This document shows, in pieces, positions 9,283 through 18,173 of a stretch of DNA of 64,000 nt (positions within the stretch are counted from its first letter, which is position 1; every line of letters starts with the position of its first letter). The notes beneath the pieces are model-generated. The model had not been told where the DNA came from, did not search any database, and saw only the letters and a list, made by a program, of their open reading frames with translations. The position numbers and the translations under genes were made by a program. The stretch spans positions 62,001 to 126,000 of the forward strand of contig JACKJV010000003.1 in NCBI GenBank assembly GCA_020637775.1. Reading direction: 5' to 3'. Origin of the DNA: Brucellaceae bacterium (GTDB lineage: Bacteria; Pseudomonadota; Alphaproteobacteria; Rhizobiales; Rhizobiaceae).

Positions 9283-9933
9283 TCAAGCGGTGCTGTCTGC
9301 GCGCCAGGCCGGCCGGTAGCCGTTGCGCAAGGCCGTCACCGTCGCCTTCGGCGTGATGAGCGTGACCGGGAAACGCATCAGGTCCGAGAGCGCCATTGGC
9401 GGGCCATAGGCATCCGCATGCCATGCAAGCGCCCGGCGGCCGCGCAGCGCGAAGGCCCGGCCGTCCGCCTCCACCATGGTGCCGTCCGGCAGGCCGGGCA
9501 GGTCGATCGGGGAGAGGCGCTGTGCATCGGCACGCGTCGAAAGCCGCCGCTGGCCGTGGAGAACGGCGTCCATGCCGGCCGCGGACATGGCTGGCGCGTT
9601 CATCCCCTGGGCAAAGGCCGAGGCGAAAGCGGTTGCCGCGCCCCGCCGGCACAGGAAGCAGGGCCTGTGGCCGGCCGCCAGCGCTGTCACCTCGTCGGCG
9701 AAGAACAGTTCCGTCCAGCCCGCGGACCCGCCGGGACCGTTCCGGCCCCAGACATCGCGCTTGCGGTCCTGGTAGGTGAGCGCACAGCAGATCCACGCCT
9801 TTCTCGACCATCGCCGTCCGGTCGGCGTTCGGGTCTCAGGATCGTGAATGACACCGCGATTGCCCGTGAACGTACCGCGCGCCGGATCCGCAAACAGGCC
9901 GCCGAACGGGTTCACGCGGTTTGGCAGGGTCAT
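9283..9933 (-). CDS. conserved protein of unknown function with CxxC motif
   Basis: This 216-residue protein is not recognised. The N-terminus contains [13 protein letters not shown] and [25 protein letters not shown]; then come [25 protein letters not shown], with a CxxC that could bind metal, and a C-terminal [23 protein letters not shown]. It has no signal peptide or membrane segment. Its ATG lies 3 nt after the LysE stop, and rsmE follows 31 bp downstream, so it is part of a LysE-orphan-rsmE-gshA run. The basic, Cys- and Trp-containing blocks look like a conserved soluble domain. Function is unknown. Confidence 0.7.
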   Translation of the reverse strand: MTLPNRVNPFGGLFADPARGTFTGNRGVIHDPETRTPTGRRWSRKAWICCALTYQDRKRDVWGRNGPGGSAGWTELFFADEVTALAAGHRPCFLCRRGAATAFASAFAQGMNAPAMSAAGMDAVLHGQRRLSTRADAQRLSPIDLPGLPDGTMVEADGRAFALRGRRALAWHADAYGPPMALSDLMRFPVTLITPKATVTALRNGYRPAWRADSTA

Positions 9934-9936
9934 CGG

Positions 9937-10587
9937 TCAGGCCGCCCGCTTGACCATCAGCGAGGCAAGCCCTGCGGAAATCAGGAAACCGGCGCCGGTA
10001 CGCGTGGCTGCCCTGAGCAGGGCCGGACGCCGGATGGCCTGGCGCGCTGTGCCGGCCAGCAGTGCGTAGGCGGCGGCGTTCACCATGCCCAGAACTGTGA
10101 ACACCGCGACGAACACCGCCGCCTGCGGTACGAAATCCCGCCCTGGCACGATGAATTGCGGCACGAAGGCCATGAAGAACACGATACCCTTCGGGTTGAA
10201 CAGGGTCACGAGAAAGGCATCGCGGAAAACCGGCCAGCGGCGGATGCCGGCCACCGGTTCGCCCGCCGCCAGCCCCGACAGCACGGGCGCCACCGGCGCG
10301 CGCCACATCTTCACGCCGATCCAGACGAGATAGGCCGCTCCCACCCACTTGATCACGGTGAAGGCCGTGGCGGATGCCGCCAGTATGGTTCCGACGCCGA
10401 CGAGCGAAAGGCTGGCGGCAAGGAGGTCGCCAAGGGCCACGCCGGCAACGCTGGCCAGCGCCACGCGACGGCCATGCGCCAGTGCCTGCGCCACCACCAT
10501 GATGATGGTCGGGCCGGGAATGACGAGCAATGCCAGGGAAGCGGCGGAAAAGGCCAGCAGGACAGGCAGGTCGACGGGAAAGTCCAT
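9937..10587 (-). CDS. LysE family amino acid exporter
   Basis: This 216-residue inner-membrane protein has the LysE/RhtB pattern: LALLVIPGPTIIMVVAQALAHGRRVALASVAGVALGD in the first helices, ATAFTVIKWVGAAYLVWIGVKMWRA, and FLVTLFNPKGIVFFMAFVPQFI. The family exports amino acids or related solutes such as lysine, threonine or homoserine lactones; the substrate cannot be assigned. The ATG at 10587 has a GGAG site upstream. A longer frame from 10617 adds a non-family extension and is not used. It is probably co-transcribed with the CxxC protein gene that begins 3 nt later. Confidence 0.9.
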   Translation of the reverse strand: MDFPVDLPVLLAFSAASLALLVIPGPTIIMVVAQALAHGRRVALASVAGVALGDLLAASLSLVGVGTILAASATAFTVIKWVGAAYLVWIGVKMWRAPVAPVLSGLAAGEPVAGIRRWPVFRDAFLVTLFNPKGIVFFMAFVPQFIVPGRDFVPQAAVFVAVFTVLGMVNAAAYALLAGTARQAIRRPALLRAATRTGAGFLISAGLASLMVKRAA

Positions 10588-10897
10588 GGTTGCACTCCGG
10601 CATGGGGTCCTTCGCACCAGATAGGACCGCGGGCCCTGCGCCTGTCAATGCGGCACATCATGGCGCCGGAGGCACCGGATGCGGCGGCACTTGCGTTGCT
10701 GCGTTGCAACAAATCCGCTTTTCCGTGTGCAGTCTGTCACAGACGGCTGGTAATCGATCCGTTAATGACTTAGGGAAACCGCCGTCGGGGCAGGGTGGCC
10801 TTGTCGATCAGAATGGAACAGATGAAATGCCTTTCCCGTTGTCTGGCAACGGAATGGTAACCAAAACTGGCGCAGGTAGTACGGAAAGCAAACAGAG
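10588..10897. other. 310-bp intergenic region
   Basis: The region lies between the LysE gene and a small secreted-peptide gene, which are divergent. It holds a CCGTTG/CAACGG dyad with a 5-bp spacer (10836-10852) that could be an operator or small hairpin upstream of the small gene. No further gene or RNA is evident. Confidence 0.4.
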
Positions 10898-11041
10898 ATG
10901 AATCCCGTGAAAGCAACACTTCTTTCTGTCTTCCTGCTGACCGCTGCAGCCATGTGGAGCATCGGTTTCTATGCCACCGATGCCGCCGCCGGAAAATCCG
11001 CCACCCATGACGGCTACGGAATCGTCGCGCTGGGCAATTGA
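10898..11041 (+). CDS. small predicted secreted or membrane-anchored peptide
   Basis: A 47-residue reading frame starts at ATG 10898, preceded by a weak purine-rich site. It has a basic start (MNPVKAT), a hydrophobic stretch LLSVFLLTAAAMWSIGFYA, then ATDAAAGKSATHDGYG and a short tail. The A-D-A-A-A-G could be a signal-peptidase site; otherwise it is a single-pass membrane peptide. The divergent upstream region and dyad at 10836 suggest a gene of its own. No family is recognised and no function is proposed. Confidence 0.5.
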   Translation: MNPVKATLLSVFLLTAAAMWSIGFYATDAAAGKSATHDGYGIVALGN

Positions 11042-11093
11042 GCCCGCCCGCTTGTGATTCGCGTTCAGGCGCGGATGGAGGGCCCTGTGCCTT

Positions 11094-11855
11094 TCATGCG
11101 GCCGTCGATCCGCCTGTTTCCTGCAAGATGCGTGTGAGCCGGCCCTCGATCACGAGGGCCGAGAGAATGCCGGAGGAATAGGCTCCGGTGTCGATATTGA
11201 CGTGATTCGGCCTGAGGTCCGGGGCGGCAACCGGGGTATGGCCATGCACGATCACCTTGGGGTGCAGCCCGGCCCAGCCAAGGAAGTCGTCGCGTATCCA
11301 GATCAGATCCTCGGGATCCTGCCGGTCCAGCGCCAGTCCGGGACGGATGCCGGCATGGCAGAAAAAGAAATCCCCGAAGGAAACCGACCGGGCGAGCCCG
11401 GTCAGGAAACGCGTGTGGGATTCGGGAATGGCCGCGTCAAGCCGGCACGCCGTATCGCGCGCTGCCTCATTGCTGCTGAAATCCGCCGTCACGCCGTAGG
11501 AAAGCGCGGTCTGGACGCCGCCATGGCGGGTGAACAGGGTGTTGGCGCGAGGCTTGGCGAGAAACCACAAGAGGCCGAGATCGTGATTGCCCGCCAGCGC
11601 GATGTTTCGCTCGTCCGCTGACGACTTTCCGGTCAGGAAATCGAGCACGCCACGCGAGCAGGGGCCGCGGTCGATATAGTCCCCGACATGGATGATCCGC
11701 CAGTCAGCGGGCCGGTCGCGCGCGATTTCCGCCCCGATTTTGCCGTGGAGCGCGCTCAGCAGGTCAAGACGGCCATGCACGTCGCCGATGGCATAAAGAC
11801 GCATGCCGGGCGGGCTGGCCGCCTCGCCCAGCGCAATACCTCGGTCAGCACTCAC
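11094..11855 (-). CDS. PPP-type metallophosphoesterase (serine/threonine phosphatase-like)
   Basis: The 253-residue product has the full calcineurin-type metal signature: YAIGDVHGR, GDYIDRGP, LAGNHD, FFCHAGIRP and VHGHTP. This is the PPP family of bacterial serine/threonine phosphatases and ApaH-like enzymes. The GTG at 11855 overlaps the lutC stop as GTGA and follows AAGG, so translational coupling to lutC is likely. An ATG at 11804, right before RLYAIGDVHG, is the alternative start (236 residues) but has no clear binding site. Its place as last gene of the lactate operon is unusual. The substrate is unknown. Confidence 0.85.
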   Translation of the reverse strand: MSADRGIALGEAASPPGMRLYAIGDVHGRLDLLSALHGKIGAEIARDRPADWRIIHVGDYIDRGPCSRGVLDFLTGKSSADERNIALAGNHDLGLLWFLAKPRANTLFTRHGGVQTALSYGVTADFSSNEAARDTACRLDAAIPESHTRFLTGLARSVSFGDFFFCHAGIRPGLALDRQDPEDLIWIRDDFLGWAGLHPKVIVHGHTPVAAPDLRPNHVNIDTGAYSSGILSALVIEGRLTRILQETGGSTAA

Positions 11856-12532
11856 GTTGCCTTGCCGACGACGATGACATGCAACGCCTTCGGCCCATGC
11901 GCGCCGAGGATGATCTTCTGTTCCACGTCGCCGGACCGCGACGGCCCGGTCACCAGGTTGACCGCGCGGGGCATGCCCTTGCGCCGGGAGGCCTTGCGCA
12001 ACCGGGCGAAGGCTTCCTCCATGGTACCGTCGATATCCGCCGCGTCGAGCACCACGATATGATGTTCCGGCAGGAAGTTGATCGTGGTCGGATTGTCCGC
12101 GCCGGCCGTCAGCATGACGGTGCCGGTTTCCGCGATCCCGCACAGGCCGTGGCTGACGCCGGTCATGTCATCGCCGTCCGATGCACCGGCCTTCACCTCC
12201 AGCGATCGCTGCTTGTCCCAGGGCATGGCCTTGAGCCGCTTGTCGGCGCCCATGCGCACCGATGCCGGCAGGTTTCGCGCTCGCAGATAGGCTGAAACGG
12301 CCTTGGGCACGTCGTCGCCGGACTTCACCGTCTGCACCGTTGCCTGCACGCCCTCCGCCTTGGCGAGGAACAGCTTGACCCGCTCGGCCGGCGCAATTTG
12401 CGCGCGCGCCGGCACAACGCCCTGCGGGTGCTTCTTCAGCCGGTCCGCGACCGCCTTCATCCGCTCGTCCGCCGCGCCGCTGCCGCCCGCATGCTTGCGG
12501 ATGCGGTTGAGAATGGCGTCACGCGCGCTCAT
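11852..12532 (-). CDS. lutC: lactate utilization protein C (LUD domain)
   Basis: LutC is the third subunit of the LutABC iron-sulfur L-lactate dehydrogenase, which feeds electrons from lactate to the respiratory chain. The 226-residue product carries the LUD domain: GVSHGLCGIAETGTVMLTAG, TTINFLPEHHIVVLDAADI, and the C-terminal LVTGPSRSGDVEQKIILGAHGPKALHVIVVG. Its ATG overlaps the lutB stop (ATGA) and its stop overlaps the phosphatase start, so translation is coupled on both sides. Confidence 0.93.
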   Translation of the reverse strand: MSARDAILNRIRKHAGGSGAADERMKAVADRLKKHPQGVVPARAQIAPAERVKLFLAKAEGVQATVQTVKSGDDVPKAVSAYLRARNLPASVRMGADKRLKAMPWDKQRSLEVKAGASDGDDMTGVSHGLCGIAETGTVMLTAGADNPTTINFLPEHHIVVLDAADIDGTMEEAFARLRKASRRKGMPRAVNLVTGPSRSGDVEQKIILGAHGPKALHVIVVGKAT

Positions 12533-13965
12533 GGCCGTGCCTCCTGCTTCAGCGCCTCGCGCTGGGCCCATTGCTGCATGAACGTGCGCGATTCCGGCGC
12601 GGGCAGCTCGCGATGCCTTGTCCACCCGCCGGCAAGCGGCAGCCACGAAAAACGGCGCTTCGCCCCGCCGAACACCGAGAGCAACGGAATGGCGAACGAG
12701 GTGGCCAGCCGGTAGATGCGGGGCCGGCGGGCGAGAAAGGCCCAGCTCTTCAGCCCGAAACGTTGGGTCGACGGGTTCAGTCCGCGCTCGAATTCCCGTT
12801 CGCGCCAGTGCCGCATCATCTTGGGCAGGGGAATGCGCATCGGGCACACCGCCTCGCAACGCCCGCAGAAAGTGGAAGCGTTGGGCAGGTGACCCGCCTT
12901 GTCCACGCCGATCAGCGAGGGGGTGAGAACCGCGCCCATCGGCCCCGGATAGACCCAGCCGTAAGCGTGCCCGCCGACGGTGTGATAGACCGGGCAATGG
13001 TTCATGCAGGCGCCGCAGCGGATGCAGCGCAGCATCTCCTGGAACTCCGTGCCGAGCATGGAGGAGCGCCCGTTGTCGAGCAGGATGACGTGATATTCGT
13101 CCGGGCCGTCCGGGTCCTTGTCGCGTTTCGGCCCGGTCGAAAGCGTGGTGTAGACGCTCATCTCCTGGCCGGTCGCCGAGCGTGCCAGCACACGCAGGAT
13201 TTGCGACACGTCCTCCAGCGTCGGCACCACCTTCTCGATGGAGGCCATGACGATATGCACCTTGCCCAGTGTCTGGGTCAGGTCGCCATTGCCCTCGTTC
13301 GTGACGATGATCGAGGAGCCGGTTTCGGCGACCAGGAAATTGGCCCCGGTAATGCCGACATCGGCCTCGAAATAGCGCGAGCGCAGCACGCGGCGCGCCT
13401 CGCCCAGCAGATCTTCCGGCTCCGACAGGTCGCGCGAAGGCGGCAGATGCGTGTGGACCCGGCGGAAATCCTCCTCCACCTGGTCCTTGTTGACATGGAC
13501 GGCCGGCGCGATGATGTGGCTCGGGTGTTCGCCGCGTAGCTGGATGATGTATTCGCCCAGATCCGTCTCCACCGGCTCGATGCCGGAATGCTCCAGGAAG
13601 TCGTTGAGCCCGATCTCCTCGGTGATCATCGACTTGCCCTTGGTCACGGTGCGCGCACCGGCCCGCCGGCAGATGTCGAGCACGATGCCGCGTGCGTCGG
13701 CGGCGGTTTCCGCCCAGTGGACATGCCCGCCGGCATCCTTCACGGCCTTCTCGTAGGTTTCCAGATACAGGTCGAGATGGGCAAGCGTATGGTTCTTGAT
13801 GTCGCGCGCCTGGTCGCGCAGTGCCTCGAATTCCGGCAGGCCCGCGGCCGCCTGGGCCCGCTTTTCGATGAAGCCGGAGCGAACATTGCCCAGCGCGCGC
13901 TGAAGCTGGCGGTCGTCCAGCGCGGCGCGGGCGTTCTTCCTGAAGGTCGGTGAGGTGATCTGCAT
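12529..13965 (-). CDS. lutB: lactate utilization iron-sulfur protein B
   Basis: LutB is the 4Fe-4S and LUD-domain subunit of the lactate oxidase complex. The 478-residue protein has the LUD part (GKSMITEEIGLNDFLE, GADVGI-type TGANFLVAETGSSIIVTNEGNGDL) and two ferredoxin-like clusters, CIRCGACMNHCP near residue 313 and CGRCEAVCP near residue 368. The ATG at 13965 lies 4 nt after lutA; an earlier TTG at 13986 would overlap lutA and is less likely. It is the middle gene of the regulator-lutA-lutB-lutC-phosphatase operon. Confidence 0.95.
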   Translation of the reverse strand: MQITSPTFRKNARAALDDRQLQRALGNVRSGFIEKRAQAAAGLPEFEALRDQARDIKNHTLAHLDLYLETYEKAVKDAGGHVHWAETAADARGIVLDICRRAGARTVTKGKSMITEEIGLNDFLEHSGIEPVETDLGEYIIQLRGEHPSHIIAPAVHVNKDQVEEDFRRVHTHLPPSRDLSEPEDLLGEARRVLRSRYFEADVGITGANFLVAETGSSIIVTNEGNGDLTQTLGKVHIVMASIEKVVPTLEDVSQILRVLARSATGQEMSVYTTLSTGPKRDKDPDGPDEYHVILLDNGRSSMLGTEFQEMLRCIRCGACMNHCPVYHTVGGHAYGWVYPGPMGAVLTPSLIGVDKAGHLPNASTFCGRCEAVCPMRIPLPKMMRHWREREFERGLNPSTQRFGLKSWAFLARRPRIYRLATSFAIPLLSVFGGAKRRFSWLPLAGGWTRHRELPAPESRTFMQQWAQREALKQEARP

Positions 13966-13969
13966 GGCG

Positions 13970-14737
13970 TCAGCCTTTCCCTGCAATCGGCGGCGTGTCT
14001 GTCATGCCGGCCAGCACTTCGGCCACGTGGCGCACCTCCACGCCCGAGCCTTCGCGCTTCAGCTTGCCTGCCATGTTCATCAGGCAGCCGAGATCGCCGG
14101 CCAGCAGCAAGGAGGCGCCGGTGGAGGTGATGTCGGCCGTCTTGCGTTCGACGATGGCGTTGGAAATGTCGGAATACTTGACGCAGAACGTGCCGCCGAA
14201 ACCGCAGCACACATCCGGGTCGCGCATCTCGCTGACGGTCAGGCCCTCCACGCTGGCAAGCAGCTTGCGCGGCTGCCCCTGCACACCCAGTTCCCGCAGG
14301 CCGGAACAGCTGTCGTGATAGGTCGCAACCGTATCGAGGCGGGCATCGACGCCCTCTATCCCCAGCACATCGGTCAGGAAGCTGACGAGTTCGTGGCACT
14401 TGGCCGAAAAGGCTGACGCCCGTTCTTCCCATGCCGCATCGCCGGCAAAAAGGCCCGGATAGTGCTTCTTGAGCATGGAGGCGCAGGAACCGGACGGCGC
14501 GACCACGTAATCGAAGTCCTCGAACGCAGCGATGGTCTGTTCGGCGATGGCGCGCGTGTCGGCCCGGTCGCCGGAATTGTAGGCCGGCTGGCCGCAGCAG
14601 GTCTGCGCCCGCGGCACGTCGACCCGGCACCCGGCCGCCTCCATCAGCTTGATGGCTGCAAAACCCACGCTCGGGCGGAACAGGTCGACCAGGCATGTGA
14701 CGAACAGGCCGACGCGGGGAGGGGAACTCTCTGACAT
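13970..14737 (-). CDS. lutA: lactate utilization protein A (CCG-domain)
   Basis: LutA carries two cysteine-rich CCG domains that hold the heterodisulfide-reductase-type cluster in L-lactate oxidation. In the 255-residue product these appear as RAQTCCGQPAYNSGD near residue 43 and DVCCGFGGTFCVKYSDIS near residue 174, with VAPSGSCASML between. It is the first structural gene after the GntR regulator (14-bp gap) and is read with lutB and lutC. Confidence 0.95.
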   Translation of the reverse strand: MSESSPPRVGLFVTCLVDLFRPSVGFAAIKLMEAAGCRVDVPRAQTCCGQPAYNSGDRADTRAIAEQTIAAFEDFDYVVAPSGSCASMLKKHYPGLFAGDAAWEERASAFSAKCHELVSFLTDVLGIEGVDARLDTVATYHDSCSGLRELGVQGQPRKLLASVEGLTVSEMRDPDVCCGFGGTFCVKYSDISNAIVERKTADITSTGASLLLAGDLGCLMNMAGKLKREGSGVEVRHVAEVLAGMTDTPPIAGKG

Positions 14738-14751
14738 GGGATGCTTCCGGA

Positions 14752-15534
14752 TTACTCGATTGTCGTCTCGCTGCGCTGGCGCAGGCGCAGGCGGGAAATG
14801 CGCTGCCAGTCCACGGTGCGCTCTGCGTCGCGCATGGAATTCTCCACATAGGTCATGTGCGCCTGCGCGGCTGCGCGCGCTGCGGCCGGATCGCCGGCCA
14901 TGACGGCATCGTAGATGGCAAGATGCTGCTCCAGCAATTTGTCGCGCGCGCCGGGGAAATTGTAGATCATGGACCGGTTGTAGAACACGCCGTCCGACAG
15001 CAGGCGGTAGCAGGAGCGCAGCGTATGCAGCAGGATGATGTTATGCGCGCATTCGCCGATGGCGTTGTGGAACTCCACGTCGATGGCGGCTTCTTCCTCG
15101 AAGTCGTCCTTCTGGTGGGCTTCCTTCATGCGCTCGATGATACGCGTCAGCAGCGCCTTGTCATCCTCGGTGGCCCGTCTGGTGGCATACTCCGCCGCCA
15201 CGCCCTCGATCTCGCGGCGATATTCGAGATAGTCGGCAATGGCCTTGCGGTGCTTGGAGATCAGTTCCATCACCGGTCCAGTGAAAACCTGGCCGATCAC
15301 ATCGGCAACATAGGTTCCGCCGCCGTGGCGGGTGACCAGCAGGCCGCGCGCCTCCAGCATCTTCAGCGCGTCACGCAGGATCGGCCGCGACACCTCGAAC
15401 TGGCGGGCCAGTTCCCGCTCGCCCGGCAGCTTGTCGCCGACGCGCAGGATGCCCTCCAGGACCAGCACCTCGATCTGCTCGACGACCTCGTCGGCAGTGC
15501 GTGAGTGGTGGATCCGGGAAAAGATCTCGTTCAA
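14752..15534 (-). CDS. FadR-subfamily GntR regulator of lactate (and probably glycolate) genes
   Basis: The 260-residue regulator has an N-terminal winged HTH (DKLPGERELARQFEVSRPILRDALKMLEARGLL, residues 38-71) and a C-terminal FCD ligand-binding domain. LldR, LutR and PdhR are relatives that respond to lactate, glycolate or pyruvate. The start is an unusual TTG at 15534, chosen because a GGGAGGA site stands 10 nt upstream and no ATG precedes the HTH in frame. The operator at 15588 overlaps its -35, so it should repress itself and the lut operon. A matching site stands before glcD. Confidence 0.88.
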   Translation of the reverse strand: MNEIFSRIHHSRTADEVVEQIEVLVLEGILRVGDKLPGERELARQFEVSRPILRDALKMLEARGLLVTRHGGGTYVADVIGQVFTGPVMELISKHRKAIADYLEYRREIEGVAAEYATRRATEDDKALLTRIIERMKEAHQKDDFEEEAAIDVEFHNAIGECAHNIILLHTLRSCYRLLSDGVFYNRSMIYNFPGARDKLLEQHLAIYDAVMAGDPAAARAAAQAHMTYVENSMRDAERTVDWQRISRLRLRQRSETTIE

Positions 15535-15569
15535 CGGCCTGAAGTCCTCCCTGCGGCAAATTCACGCGA

Positions 15570-15598
15570 GTCTATCGTTTCGCAGGCAAACTGGTCAA
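15570..15598 (-). promoter_or_regulatory. predicted promoter of the regulator-lut operon
   Basis: On the minus strand TTGACC (15598-15593) and GATAGA or ATAGAC (15576-15570) are spaced 16-17 bp, about 36 bp from the regulator start. The -35 lies within the shared operator. Confidence 0.45.
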
Positions 15599-15611
15599 TT
15601 TGTTTATCCAC
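15588..15611. promoter_or_regulatory. operator shared by lut and glc operons (lut copy)
   Basis: A 24-bp site whose core is ACTGGTCAA followed by GTTT and CCAC. In opposite orientation it matches the site at 18174-18197 in 19 of 24 positions. Both copies have degenerate TGGT/ACCA half-sites, as bound by FadR-type GntR regulators. It overlaps the -35 of the lut operon. Binding by the adjacent GntR protein is inferred. Confidence 0.55.
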
Positions 15612-15754
15612 TTGCGCGCGTTTTCCATCCACGTGCAGGAATGCGCTGGCTTTGCGGCACTGCAATATGTTGCTAAAGCTTGCCGGATAAACGCGTTTGC
15701 CCGCGTCCGGAGAAGCGCGGGCCCTGCGCGATCGGGCTGCAAGAGGGAAATTCG

Positions 15755-17059
15755 ATGGCATCTGGCGCTGGGGAACAGAACCGCTCAACCGCCGCAACGG
15801 TACTGGGGTTCCCGGTTCATCCGGGGCGGTCGGCCGCACTTGGCGAGGTGCATGCCCGTCCTGCGCCGCTGGTGGAGACGCCGCACCTGCTCGTCCAGCT
15901 TGCCTTCATGACCGAGGGCGGCGCCACGGTGGACCACGCCGTCCTGTCGGACCTTTCGCGGGCCAATGGTGTCGCCCCGCCCGATCGCGGCGCGCGCCAC
16001 CACACCATCCTGCGCGGCCGGGGCGCGCTGCGCTGGGAGCGGCACACGGAATTCTCCACCTATCTCTGGAACGGCCCGCTTTCGCCGCAAGACGGAAAAC
16101 CCCTGGAAGAGCCGCCCTTCGGCCCGTCCTTTGCCTTGCCGGGTGTCGTGCTGGCCGGCGTGCGCCTCGAGATTCGCAAATGGACCGAAGCCAGCGAGCG
16201 CCTTGTCACCGGCTTCGATGCCGCCAGCCTCTGTTACAGCCTCGTGGAAAACGGGCAGGCGGCCGCCATCACCGATTTTCGCCAGGACGGCGACGGCCTG
16301 ACCCGCATCCTTGTGCTCGACCGCGGCCTGACGCCGGCCCGCGCCGGCGCGCTGGCCCAGCGCCTGATCGAGATCGAGACCTATCGCATCCTCGCCATGC
16401 TCGGCCTGCCGCTGGCCCAGGAACTGTCGCCGCGCATTCGCCGGATCGAGGACCGCCTTGCCGACGTGACGAACCGCATGCGCACCCGCAGCGGCGCCGG
16501 CAGCCAGGATTTGCTCACCGAACTGACGGATTTGGCCTCGGAACTGGAGGCCGATGCCGCCGCCAGCCTGTACCGGTTCGGCGCCAGCCGTGCCTATGAC
16601 GGCATTGTCAATGAACGGCTGGCCGCCATCGGCGAGCAACCGGTGACGGGCTACGAGACATGGGGCGCTTTCCTGAAGCGGCGCATGGCGCCCGCCATGC
16701 GCACCTGCCGCTCGGTCGAGGAGCGTCAGGCCAATCTGTCGCGCAAGCTGGCCCGTGCGACGACGCTGCTCAGAAGCTGGGTGGAAGTTGACTTGCAGCG
16801 CCAGAACAGCGACCTGCTCAACTCGATGAACCGCCGCGCCCAGCTCCAGTTGCGCCTTCAACAGACCGTCGAGGGCCTCTCGGTCGCCGCCGTTTCCTAT
16901 TACATCGTCGGACTGATCGGCTATCTGGCCAAGGGAACCGGCCTTCTTGGCCATGGCATGAAGCCCGAATATGTGACCGCGGCCTCGGTGCCCATCGTCA
17001 TCCTGTTCGTGTGGTGGATGGTCAGGCGCATTCGCCGCGCCCACGGCGAGCACGATTAA
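15755..17059 (+). CDS. DUF3422 family membrane-anchored protein
   Basis: A 434-residue protein of the DUF3422 family: it starts with FPVHPGRSAALGEVHARPAP, contains RWERHTEFSTYLWNG, and ends in a coiled-coil region and two membrane segments (VAAVSYYIVGLIGYLAKG and VTAASVPIVILFVWWMV). The bulk is predicted cytoplasmic. The family is widespread in Proteobacteria and uncharacterised. Start ATG 15755 follows AGAGGG at 15742-15747. It is divergent from the GntR regulator, so the operator at 15588 may also touch its promoter. It ends 3 bp from the convergent LysR gene. Confidence 0.85.
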   Translation: MASGAGEQNRSTAATVLGFPVHPGRSAALGEVHARPAPLVETPHLLVQLAFMTEGGATVDHAVLSDLSRANGVAPPDRGARHHTILRGRGALRWERHTEFSTYLWNGPLSPQDGKPLEEPPFGPSFALPGVVLAGVRLEIRKWTEASERLVTGFDAASLCYSLVENGQAAAITDFRQDGDGLTRILVLDRGLTPARAGALAQRLIEIETYRILAMLGLPLAQELSPRIRRIEDRLADVTNRMRTRSGAGSQDLLTELTDLASELEADAAASLYRFGASRAYDGIVNERLAAIGEQPVTGYETWGAFLKRRMAPAMRTCRSVEERQANLSRKLARATTLLRSWVEVDLQRQNSDLLNSMNRRAQLQLRLQQTVEGLSVAAVSYYIVGLIGYLAKGTGLLGHGMKPEYVTAASVPIVILFVWWMVRRIRRAHGEHD

Positions 17060-17062
17060 AGG

Positions 17063-18007
17063 TTACTCGGCGGCCAGCGCGCGGGGTTCGCTGCCATCTT
17101 CCCAGTAGGGCGAGGGGCCGTAAAGACCGGCCAGGAAATCGATGAACAGGCGCACCTTGACCGGCAGGAAGCGGCGCGAGGGATAGACGGCGTAAATGCC
17201 GACATTCTTCGAGGCCGAATAGTCCGGCAGCACGCGGCGCAATTCGCCTGACGCCAGTTCCGGGCCGACATCCCAGGTCGAACGCAGCGCGATGCCGATG
17301 CCGGCGAGCACGGCTTGCCGCAGCACTTCCGATGAGTTGGTCAGCAGCGGGCCTTCGGGCCGGTAGATCAGCGGGCCGTCCGGCCCTTCCAGACGCCAGG
17401 GCTCGTGGTTGTGGGCCGGCAGCACGACGTGATTCTGAAGGTCAGTGATCGAAGTCGGCTCACCGTGTTTTTCCAGATAGCTGGCGGAGGCGACGAGGAA
17501 ACGCTGGACCGGGGCCAGGCGGCGCGCCACAAGGCTCGAATCGGTCAGTTCGGCAATGCGGATGGCAAGATCGAAACCTTCGCCGACAATGTCCACGAAA
17601 TCATCGGAAAGAACGAGATTGATGGCGAGATCCGGATTGTCTCGCATGAAGGCCTGCAGATGCGGGGCGACATGCATGCGGCCGAAGGACGTGGGCGCGG
17701 ACACCTTCAGCGTGCCGCGCGGTTGCGCCGAGCGGCGGGACACGAAGCTTTCGGCCTCTTCCACCGCTGCGAGAATGGCGACGATCCGCTCATAGAACCC
17801 CTGACCGGCCTCGGTCAATGCGATCTGGCGCGTCGTGCGCTGGAGCAACCGGGTTCCGAGACTGTCTTCCAGCCGGCGCAGCCTTTTTGAAACCACCGCC
17901 GGCGACAGGCCCATCTCCCGGCCGGCCGCCGAAAGGCTGCCAGCGGAGACGACCCGGGCGAAAATTTCATAGTCGGCTATATGGCTCATGTGAGACTCAC
18001 CTGACAT
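17063..18007 (-). CDS. LysR family transcriptional regulator, divergent from glcDEF
   Basis: This 314-residue LysR regulator has an N-terminal HTH (SAGSLSAAGREMGLSPAVVSKRLRRLEDSLGTRLLQRTTR), followed by an effector domain with RGTLKVSAPTSFGRMHVAPHL and a C-terminal FIDFLAGLYG. It is of the DsdC/PtxR-like group with the signature APTSFGR. ATG 18007 follows GAGG; a second ATG at 17989 is equally usable. Its promoter region is shared with glcD, so glcDEF control is the obvious hypothesis. The GntR site upstream of glcD argues for dual control. Confidence 0.9.
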   Translation of the reverse strand: MSGESHMSHIADYEIFARVVSAGSLSAAGREMGLSPAVVSKRLRRLEDSLGTRLLQRTTRQIALTEAGQGFYERIVAILAAVEEAESFVSRRSAQPRGTLKVSAPTSFGRMHVAPHLQAFMRDNPDLAINLVLSDDFVDIVGEGFDLAIRIAELTDSSLVARRLAPVQRFLVASASYLEKHGEPTSITDLQNHVVLPAHNHEPWRLEGPDGPLIYRPEGPLLTNSSEVLRQAVLAGIGIALRSTWDVGPELASGELRRVLPDYSASKNVGIYAVYPSRRFLPVKVRLFIDFLAGLYGPSPYWEDGSEPRALAAE

Positions 18008-18173
18008 CTGAACCTCACTACGTCCTTTGCTGATCGTTGGATCACTGTTTCCGGAAAAGTTTCTTTGCCGCCCCTCTTTCTTGTTGACGCAGGGTGACAA
18101 GTTTTTGTTCCGTCCGGAAAAAGGCTTTCAATGCGAAGGTCGGCCGGCCATTGATTGCGCATGGTGCCGACGA

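Noticed and set aside
15604..15612. A TTATCCACT sequence resembling a DnaA box
   Set aside because: It is single, has a mismatch, and lies in the tail of the GntR operator; no dnaA, dnaN or cluster of boxes is nearby.
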